Positions 13,869 through 19,829 of a stretch of DNA of 19,829 nucleotides are shown here, one piece after another (positions within the stretch are counted from its first letter, which is position 1; the number at the start of each line of letters is the position of its first letter). The stretch covers positions 1 through 19,829 of the forward strand of contig JBEKVW010000036.1 of the NCBI GenBank assembly GCA_049513695.1, given 5' to 3'. A model generated the notes under the pieces. It was not told the origin of the DNA and made no database searches. It saw only the letters and a list, made by a program, of their open reading frames with translations. The DNA is from UBA1162 sp049513695 (lineage in GTDB: Bacteria > Chloroflexota > Dehalococcoidia > GIF9 > UBA5629). A program made the position numbers and the translations under genes.

Positions 13869-16160
13869 TTAGGGCATTACCTCAAAATAACCTTCCAGCC
13901 TGATATCCCGCGAAGAGGCTCCGATCATCACTTTAAAAACCCCCGGCTCAACCGTCGGTTTCATGGATTTATTGTAAAAAGCAAGCTCTCCACCTTGGAT
14001 CTCAAATTCCACCTTCGTGGTCTCGCCTGCCTTTATATCTACTCGACGGAAACTCTTCAACTCCTTTATGGGCCTGGTTATACTGGCTACCACATCGGTT
14101 ATATAAAGTTGCACTACCTCTGCGCCATCTTTCTTTCCGGTGTTAAGAATATCGGCCAGTATCTTTACCTTTCCAGTTCGAGGTATTCTATGCGGTGTTA
14201 TGCGAAGATTTCGATATAGATATTTGGTATAGCTGAGCCCAAAGCCGAATTCAAAAAGCGGACCGGTGCAAGAGTCGACGTATTCACCCCAGAATTGCGA
14301 TTTGCCGCCGGTCGGTTTGAGACCGTAGTATACGGGGAGTTGGCCAGTGTCGCGTGGAAAGGATATGGGAAGTTTTCCGCCCGGATTATAATCTCCAAAA
14401 AGAATATCGGCGACTGCGTTGCCACCCTCTTCGCCGGGCAGCCAGGCTTCAATAATGGCAGGCACCTTCTCAGCTATCCAGTCAAAAGCCACGGGCCTGC
14501 CGTCAACTATAACCAGGACAACAGGCTTGCCTACCTCGCAGACGGTGCGTACCAAATCCTGTTGCACCTGGGGCAACCCGAGAGTCGCCCTGTCCCTCAT
14601 TTCGCCTCAGGTACATTCCGGTGTGAGTCCCGATTTGCCCCCCACAACCATCACTACAGCATCAGCAGACCTGGCGGCATCGACGGCCTGGGCAAACCCT
14701 TCCGTTGAATCGTTCCCTAATACACATCCCCGGGCATAAATCACCTCGCATGACGAAGCAAGTTTCTTTTGTATGCCCTCCAGTATGCTGACGACCGGTA
14801 CAGTCATAGTATCCGGCTGCAGTTCGTCAGGCGGCAATGTGCATTCCAGAGTAAACGCGGTCATGCCCATCACCTGAACATGGGCCGGATAAGTGTAATC
14901 GCCCAACTGGTTCCTGGCATTGTCCGCGTTCGGTCCTATTACTGCCAGCTTTTTTATGCCCTTGTCCAGCGGCAATAGATCATCGTCATTTTTCAGAAGT
15001 ACAACAGATTCCCGTGCGGCTTTCAGTGCCAGTTTACGATGGTCCTGCGTATCGTAGATTTTGCTGGCATGCATGCGTCGCGTATAGGGTTTCTCGAACA
15101 ATCCCAGCATAAATTTGATTTTCAGCACACGCCTGACAGAACGATCTATCACACCCATCGGGAACCCGCCCGACCTTATTTCATTCTTGAAGGTTTCAGT
15201 CAAACAATCTTGATTCGGCAGTTCCTGGTCTATGCCCGCTCTAAGCGCCAGTTTTGCCGCATCTTCCCTGGTCTCGGCAATAAAGTGGTTCTGACGCAGC
15301 ATAATAACGGCATAATAGTCCGAAACAACGAGACCCTCGAATCCCAATTCCTCGCGCAAAATCCGCGTAAGCAACTCCTCGGAAGCGGCGCAGGGGATGC
15401 CGTCGATCTCGTTATATGCATTCATAATCGATAGCGCGTTGGCTTCCCTGATTACCCTTTCAAAGGGGTATAAATACACCTCCCTCAACATCCTGGGCGG
15501 GATATCCGCCGGAGCATGGTTCAGGCCACCCTCGGATTTTCCATAGCCGATAAAGTGCTTTAACGTAGCGACGACCCCCTGCCTTATATCGGGTCCCTGC
15601 AATGCCCTAACATATGCTATCCCCAATTCGGCCGTCAGATAAGGGTCCTCTCCACACGTTTCTTCTACGCGACCCCACCTCGGATCACGCGCAATATCAA
15701 GTACCGGCGCAAGACCCTGTCGAATGCCGGCGGCCATCATCTGTTTTCTAATAACTGTAGCCATCTCCCCGATCAATACAGGGTCCCAGGTGCTCGCCAT
15801 TCCTATTATCTGCGGGAATATGGTCGCTTCTTTGGAGTTAAATCCGTTCAGGCACTCCTCATGCACAATGGCAGGGATGCCCAGCCTGGTGTTATCCATC
15901 AGGAAATGCTGCAGGTCATTAACATAGTCTATGATTTTCTCAGGTGAGAGTGTGGTACCCACGCCAGCCCTGCAGATCTGTCCGATGCCGTTATTAATAA
16001 GTTTTTCTGCCCGAGTGGTAGAAAACTTGCCGTCTTGGAGCAATTGCATAGCCCATACCCCACCCAGCTGGGCGACTTTTTCATCGATATTCATACGGGA
16101 GAGCAGGTCGTCTGTTCTCTCTTCGATGGTATGGGCCGGATCTCTGTATATGTCCACCAT
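13869..16160 (-). pseudogene. GH3 beta-glucosidase-like gene interrupted by one in-frame TGA
   Basis: Read through, this encodes 763 residues with the full three-part GH3 layout and no signal peptide. The (beta/alpha)8 domain is about 20-350, with LDIARDPRWGRVEETCGEDPYL, KHF (K201, H202) and nucleophile D281 in VVSDYYAV. The alpha/beta sandwich is about 385-600, and a fibronectin-III-like C-terminal domain holds LYITDVVASITRPIKELKSFRRV. Codon 518 is TGA (14607-14609), where relatives usually have serine in CTSGExRDR; TCA to TGA is one base. The frame then continues without a shift: GEMRDRATLGLPQVQQDLV. It follows the amidase by 16 bases. It may be a recent pseudogene, a sequence error, a reinitiating two-part gene or a recoded codon. 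Without readthrough the product is 517 residues and lacks the end of domain two. Confidence 0.85.
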
Positions 16161-16176
16161 TTAGACTCACAAACCT

Positions 16177-17589
16177 TTAAATATCGGGCTTGCGTTGCCG
16201 CCAGGGATGAGCTTTCTCAAAGGCGGCAGATGCTCGCAGCACAAGTGCCTCCTCGAACCTCCGGCCCACAATCTGCAGGCCGACAGGTAATCCCTCTGAA
16301 TTGAATCCGCATGGAATTGAGGCAGCCGGCTGGCCGGTGAAGTTGAACGGGTATGTAAAGCTAACCCATGCGCTGGGGCTGCCGTCTTTGTCGGCAATTT
16401 TAGCCGGCCCAAGAGGTCCCATCTCTCCTGCTTCAAAGGCAGCTACCGAAGTAGTAGGTGTGAGAAGCAGGTCATATTTCTCGAAGAACCTGCCAGCCTG
16501 TTCACAAAGGGTATATCTGTTGAACTGAGCTCGAATCACATCGCGACAACTAAGAAGGGCGGCAACTTCCATGAATGGAAGATATGGTGGGAAGGCCACG
16601 CTCTTGTATTTATCCGGATCTCCTTCATTGGCTGTAAGGGTTTCAGCCAACTCGGTAGTTATAAAAGCCGTTTCCATATTTATCCAACCCGGCTTCACTT
16701 CTTCCACCTGACAACCCAAATCTGCAAAGGCGAAGGCGGCTTTTCTGGTTATCTCCAGAATTTCTTTATCAACAGGGAAACCACCTCCCAGATCCGAGCT
16801 GTATGCTACGCGAAGGCCCTTAATATCCCCTTTCATATCCTGAAGGAATTTACCAGGATACCTGGGAAGAGTAGTCTGATCATAAGGCGAAGGGCCGGCC
16901 ATAACATCCAACATGAGAGCGGCATCTTCCACCGTGCGGGTTATGGGTCCCTCATGATTAAGGGTCTCCCAGCCCGGAAAATGCGGATAATATGGTACCC
17001 GACCAAAGGTGGGCTTGAGACCGTATAAGCCGCACAGACTCGAAGGTATCCTTATGGACCCACCGCCATCATTGCCCTGGGCAATGGGGCAGAGGCCTGC
17101 AGCCACGGCAGCGGCCGATCCACCGCTGGAGCCACCGCAAGTCCTGCCGGTATTCCACGGGTTTACCGTCTTACCGAACACTACATTATCGGTTATACCC
17201 AGCAAGCCGAATTCGGGCAGATTGGTCTTACCCAGGATAATAGCGCCCGCATCCTTCAGCCTTTCCACCAGAACTGCGTCCTTATCGGGAACGTAGCTCT
17301 CATACAATTTCGAACCATCGGTGGTTTTAATACCCTTAGTAAAAGTGTTGTCCTTTATAGCCACGGGGACGCCATCCAGCATGCCCGCTTTTCCTTTCTG
17401 ATATCTTTTTTCTGATTCCTGTGCTGATGCAAGCGCCAGCTCCGGCACCAATGTTACAAACGCATTTAGCTTCGGATTTATCTTCTTAATTCTATCGAGC
17501 TGGTACTTTAAAACCTCTACCGGCGAAAGTTTCTTTTTCTTAAATGAATTGATGAGTTCGATAGCGGACATCCAGCATATTTCCGACAT
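16177..17589 (-). CDS. amidase signature family hydrolase
   Basis: A 470-residue amidase. The catalytic triad is intact: K79 in GVPVAIKDN, S154 in CGGSSGGSAAAVAAG, and the nucleophile S178 in GNDGGGSIRIPSSLCGLYGLKP. The numbering coincides with that of GatA, but the motif GNDGGGSIRIPSS differs from the TGGSIRQPA of GatA, and no gatB or gatC lies nearby. It is therefore better called a general amidase acting on an unknown carboxamide. The start is ATG 17589, with GAGGGGG ten bases upstream; ATG 17571 is possible. It leads an operon with the GH3 gene, so the pair may act on a common carbohydrate or amide substrate, though this is only inferred from position. Confidence 0.9.
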   Translation of the reverse strand: MSEICWMSAIELINSFKKKKLSPVEVLKYQLDRIKKINPKLNAFVTLVPELALASAQESEKRYQKGKAGMLDGVPVAIKDNTFTKGIKTTDGSKLYESYVPDKDAVLVERLKDAGAIILGKTNLPEFGLLGITDNVVFGKTVNPWNTGRTCGGSSGGSAAAVAAGLCPIAQGNDGGGSIRIPSSLCGLYGLKPTFGRVPYYPHFPGWETLNHEGPITRTVEDAALMLDVMAGPSPYDQTTLPRYPGKFLQDMKGDIKGLRVAYSSDLGGGFPVDKEILEITRKAAFAFADLGCQVEEVKPGWINMETAFITTELAETLTANEGDPDKYKSVAFPPYLPFMEVAALLSCRDVIRAQFNRYTLCEQAGRFFEKYDLLLTPTTSVAAFEAGEMGPLGPAKIADKDGSPSAWVSFTYPFNFTGQPAASIPCGFNSEGLPVGLQIVGRRFEEALVLRASAAFEKAHPWRQRKPDI

Positions 17590-17620
17590 CTCCTATTTAC
17601 CCCCTCTTTTAAATATTGAT

Positions 17621-17649
17621 AGGATAAACCTGTCATAACATAGTGTCAA
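17621..17649 (-). promoter_or_regulatory. sigma-70-like promoter of the amidase/GH3 operon
   Basis: On the minus strand TTGACA (17644-17649) and TATCCT (17621-17626) are 17 bases apart, 31 bases before the amidase ATG. A TGACA direct repeat lies 13 bases apart within it. Confidence 0.55.
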
Positions 17650-17705
17650 TCTCTTTTTGAAGGCTAAAATATCACTGGTTGTTTGGACAGACTACTTTGA
17701 CGCTG

Positions 17706-17714
17706 TGATATAAT
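17706..17714 (+). promoter_or_regulatory. extended -10 promoter of the DUF47 gene
   Basis: TGATATAAT combines an extended -10 TGn with a perfect TATAAT (17709-17714). TGGACA, a near -35, lies 19 bases upstream. The ATG at 17727 is only 12 bases after the -10 box, which leaves a very short leader. Confidence 0.5.
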
Positions 17715-17726
17715 TCTAACGTTGCT

Positions 17727-18359
17727 ATGACTAAATTCAGCTTGATGCCGCGAGATGACAAGTTTTTTGACCTCTTCGAGGCGGGGGTAACCAATATGGT
17801 AAGGGCGGCCGAAAGCCTGAAGGAACTTATCTGCAGTTGGGAAAGCATAGACCACAAGGTTGAAGAATTAATCAAAATCGAGCACCAGGGCGATACCATA
17901 ACCCATGAGATCATGTTCCAATTGAACCGCTCTTTCATCACGCCGTTCGACAGGGAGGATATAGGCCTGCTGGCGCACTCACTCGACGATGTTACCGATC
18001 TTATCCAGGCGGCTGCGGACAGCATGCTGCTTTATAAAGTCAAAAGGCCGGGAAAGCGCGCCCAGGAACTGGCTGATACGCTGGTCCAGATTACTTCCGA
18101 GGTGGTAAAGGTAATGCCCCTCTTGAGAAAGCATAACGCCAATCTTGAAAAAATACTGGGCAGTTGTGTCGAGATAAACCGCCTCGAAAACCTGGCCGAT
18201 ACGATTTATCGCTCGGCATTATCAGAATTGTTCGTTGATGCCACCGAGATTGCCGACGTCATCAAGTGGCGTGAGATATACGAACATATGGAAGGCGCTA
18301 TAGATATGTGTGAAGATGTGGCCAACGTCCTTGAAAGCGTAGCGCTTAAACACGCCTGA
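17727..18359 (+). CDS. DUF47 (PhoU-like) family protein
   Basis: A 210-residue, wholly helical cytoplasmic protein with the PhoU-related DUF47 pattern. It begins MPRDDKFFDLFEAGVTNMVRAAESLKEL, has paired-helix motifs IEHQGDTITHEIMFQLNRSFITPFDREDIGLLAHSLDDVTDLIQAAAD, and a mirrored second half (INRLENLADTIYRSALSELF, EHMEGAIDMCEDVANVLESVALKHA). DUF47 proteins are usually encoded beside a Pit-type phosphate transporter and are thought to regulate it through metal-ion clusters. No transporter is adjacent here. No Shine-Dalgarno site precedes ATG 17727, in keeping with the short leader predicted from the -10 box; ATG 17745 is another possible start. Confidence 0.88.
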   Translation: MTKFSLMPRDDKFFDLFEAGVTNMVRAAESLKELICSWESIDHKVEELIKIEHQGDTITHEIMFQLNRSFITPFDREDIGLLAHSLDDVTDLIQAAADSMLLYKVKRPGKRAQELADTLVQITSEVVKVMPLLRKHNANLEKILGSCVEINRLENLADTIYRSALSELFVDATEIADVIKWREIYEHMEGAIDMCEDVANVLESVALKHA

Positions 18360-18391
18360 CCTCTATAAAATCCCCAGGCCCTCACAGGAAT

Positions 18392-18420
18392 TTGAGCCGT
18401 AATATCCGGAAGCTTATTAT
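18392..18420 (+). promoter_or_regulatory. possible promoter of the nitroreductase gene
   Basis: TTGAGC (18392-18397) and TATTAT (18415-18420) are 17 bases apart. The predicted start near 18427 falls within the ribosome site at 18426-18432, so spacing is tight and the call is weak. Confidence 0.35.
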
Positions 18421-18440
18421 TGGAAAAGGAGGAAGATGCT

Positions 18441-19013
18441 ATGACCATAAAGGACCTCGTTTTGAAAAACCGCAGCTACCGCCGCTATCACCAGGAAGCA
18501 GCTGTTGAACTTGATACCCTGAAAGAATTAGTCGACCTGGCCAGAAATTCTGCCTCCGGACTGAATATGCAACCATTGAAATATATACTTTCCAACGAAC
18601 CCAAGCGAAATGCATTGATTTTTCCTCAACTTGGCTGGGCACGCCTTATAGCCAACTGGCCGGGGCCGGCTGAAGGGGAAAGGCCATCGGCTTACATTGT
18701 CATACTTGGCGATACAAAGATCAGCGGAAATTTCGGCAACGACTGTGGCATAGCTGCCCAAAGCATTTTACTGGGAGCAACCGAGAAAGGACTTGGCGGA
18801 TGCATGATCGCCACCATTCATAAAAAGGAACTGGCGCAGGCACTGAACCTGGACCCACGCTATGAGATATTGCTGGTAATATCCCTCGGAAAGCCCAAGG
18901 AAAAAGTGGTGATCGAACCACTTGGAAAGGACGACGATACCAAATATTGGAGGGACGAAAAGGGAGTTCACCATGTTCCTAAACGTGCACTTAAGGATAT
19001 CATTTTAAGCTAG
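18441..19013 (+). CDS. nitroreductase family flavoprotein
   Basis: A 190-residue FMN-dependent oxidoreductase of the nitroreductase superfamily. Family marks are NRSYRRYHQEAAV (residues 10-22), the FMN-contact stretch ARNSASGLNMQPLKY (34-48), DCGIAAQSILLGATEKGLGGCMIATI (101-125) and a C-terminal ISLGKPKEKV. Members reduce nitro compounds, quinones or flavins with NAD(P)H; the insert FPQLGWARLIANWPGPAEGERP (61-82) probably shapes substrate choice, which cannot be told from sequence. The start is ATG 18441, with AAGGAGG at 18426-18432. It appears to be a single-gene unit. Length is normal for the smaller members. Confidence 0.9.
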   Translation: MTIKDLVLKNRSYRRYHQEAAVELDTLKELVDLARNSASGLNMQPLKYILSNEPKRNALIFPQLGWARLIANWPGPAEGERPSAYIVILGDTKISGNFGNDCGIAAQSILLGATEKGLGGCMIATIHKKELAQALNLDPRYEILLVISLGKPKEKVVIEPLGKDDDTKYWRDEKGVHHVPKRALKDIILS

Positions 19014-19028
19014 CAGGCAATATACCGC

Positions 19029-19043
19029 TATCAATCATTGATA
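19029..19043. repeat. short AT-rich palindrome
   Basis: TATCAAT and ATTGATA flank one C in the 182-base gap before the TPR gene. No T run follows, so it is not a usual terminator. It may be a regulator site or chance. The rest of the gap has TATAAT at 19135-19140 without a good -35. Confidence 0.3.
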
Positions 19044-19195
19044 TATTGTGTTGCCATCATCAGTCATGGCCCACTGGGATATAAGTATTGATTGAGTGCT
19101 TAATAGCCACTGTATCAAAGGAATGATTGACTAATATAATAAAAATTGCATAGAGTTACAGTACATTACTTAGATACTTGGCACAGTGTTAAAAC

Positions 19196-19829
19196 ATGCA
19201 GCTTAAATACAGGATAATTATTTTAGCGCTTCTACTTCTACCGATGCTTTCTTGTATAAAGCCGGGTATGGCCGCCTTCAGCTATGGCGACCTGGCGCGC
19301 AACAGCAAGTCCTGGGACGAGGCTTTAATCCAGTACGATAAATCCATCGAACTTGATCCCACCTATGCCCCGGCTTACTACAGACGGGGCCTGGTTTATT
19401 ATCATAAGCTGGAATACGCCAACGCCATAGCGGATTTTTCCAAAGCTATAGCGTTGGACGACAAGCAAGAAACATATTATTTCAGCCGTGGCAAGGCTTA
19501 TGCTTTGATCAAGGATTACCCTAAAGCAATTGCAGATTTCACCAGCGCCGTTAAGCTTGACCCCAAATTCGCCGACGGTTACTTCGAACGAGGCAACGCC
19601 TATTATGCTATGGGTGACTACTATGCCGCAATTCAGGATTACAACCAGACTGCTTACCTGGATCCCAATTATAAAGACGTTTATTACAGCAGGGGTAACG
19701 CCTATACGGCCCTGGGTGAGTACGATTTGGCCTTAGCCGATTACCGTAAAGAGCTTGGGCAGGACCCCGAAAACCGGGAGGTACACAGAAAGCTGGGATG
19801 GATGTATACGCGCCAGGGCGATTACACTA
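19196..19829 (+). CDS. exported TPR-repeat protein, C-terminus beyond the window
   Basis: A frame open from ATG 19196 to the window edge, so at least 211 residues. The first about 20 residues are a signal-like hydrophobic stretch (LKYRIIILALLLLPMLSC); MLSC resembles a loose lipobox, and alternatively cleavage could follow GMAA. Five complete and one partial 34-residue tetratricopeptide repeats follow, with the usual W/Y-A-LDP pattern (AIADFSKAIALD, AIADFTSAVKLDPKFA, AIQDYNQTAYLDPNYK). TPR arrays scaffold protein complexes, here presumably on the outer face of the membrane. The start is the first ATG before the hydrophobic segment; no good Shine-Dalgarno site is visible. The 3' end is missing, so any C-terminal domain is unknown. 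Confidence 0.8.
   Translation, partial: MQLKYRIIILALLLLPMLSCIKPGMAAFSYGDLARNSKSWDEALIQYDKSIELDPTYAPAYYRRGLVYYHKLEYANAIADFSKAIALDDKQETYYFSRGKAYALIKDYPKAIADFTSAVKLDPKFADGYFERGNAYYAMGDYYAAIQDYNQTAYLDPNYKDVYYSRGNAYTALGEYDLALADYRKELGQDPENREVHRKLGWMYTRQGDYT

Noticed and set aside
14607..14609. Selenocysteine at the GH3 TGA
   Set aside because: Relatives have serine rather than cysteine there, the position is not catalytic, and I saw no obvious strong hairpin right after it.
14607..16160. Two separate GH3-related genes instead of one interrupted gene
   Set aside because: The frame is continuous across the TGA, and the downstream part starts in the middle of a conserved domain, so one broken gene is the simpler reading; reinitiation is kept as a possibility in the findings.
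16177..17589. Assignment of the amidase as GatA
   Set aside because: Triad spacing matches, but the nucleophile motif differs from GatA and there are no gatB or gatC genes.

Overview
The window looks like a chromosomal segment from a strictly anaerobic bacterium. The best guess is a Chloroflexota lineage close to Dehalococcoidia. The inference rests on gene content only: a four-subunit 2-oxoacid:ferredoxin oxidoreductase, a multi-cluster iron-sulfur protein, a YtfJ/DUF2953 pair with no other sporulation gene in view, and competence genes. It uses Shine-Dalgarno sites of the GGAGG type, some TTG and GTG starts, and many sigma-70-like promoters. No rRNA, tRNA, CRISPR, transposase, integrase or phage gene was seen, and gene density is high throughout.

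Layout. Positions 43-2999: comEA-comEC DNA-uptake pair, overlapping, plus strand. 3108-3782: NYN/LabA-type predicted ribonuclease. 5739 down to 3742 (minus strand): sugar nucleotidyltransferase, YtfJ-like protein, DUF2953 membrane protein and a small unknown protein, probably one operon from a promoter at 5775-5803. 5851-6615: YgjP-type zinc metallopeptidase. 6742-9783: gamma-delta-alpha-beta 2-oxoacid (probably pyruvate) ferredoxin oxidoreductase operon, with a promoter at 6668-6696 and a short terminator at 9798-9815. 9823-11487: a divergent pair, a MarR regulator (minus) and a winged-helix/cysteine-rich/ferredoxin protein (plus), with two facing promoters and matching operator-like sites. 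12127 down to 11498: conserved-looking unknown protein. 13748 down to 12253: lemA and a TPM-domain membrane protein, overlapping by one base. 17589 down to 13869: amidase followed by a GH3 beta-glucosidase whose frame is broken by a single in-frame TGA. 17727-18359: DUF47/PhoU-like protein. 18441-19013: nitroreductase. 19196 to the edge: exported TPR protein, truncated by the window.

The genes form several independent small transcription units rather than one system. The central metabolic block is the ferredoxin-linked oxidoreductase, which would convert a 2-oxoacid and CoA to acyl-CoA, CO2 and reduced ferredoxin. Next to it the MarR/iron-sulfur pair looks like a self-contained redox module under its own repressor. 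The most notable points are the in-frame TGA in the GH3 gene, the repeated operator-like sequence placed just after both -10 boxes of the MarR/Fe-S divergent pair, a ComEC hydrolase domain that has lost its usual first metal-binding histidine, and a nine-residue spacer in the first cluster motif of the ferredoxin subunit. I did not find convincing evidence for an entirely new multi-gene system.
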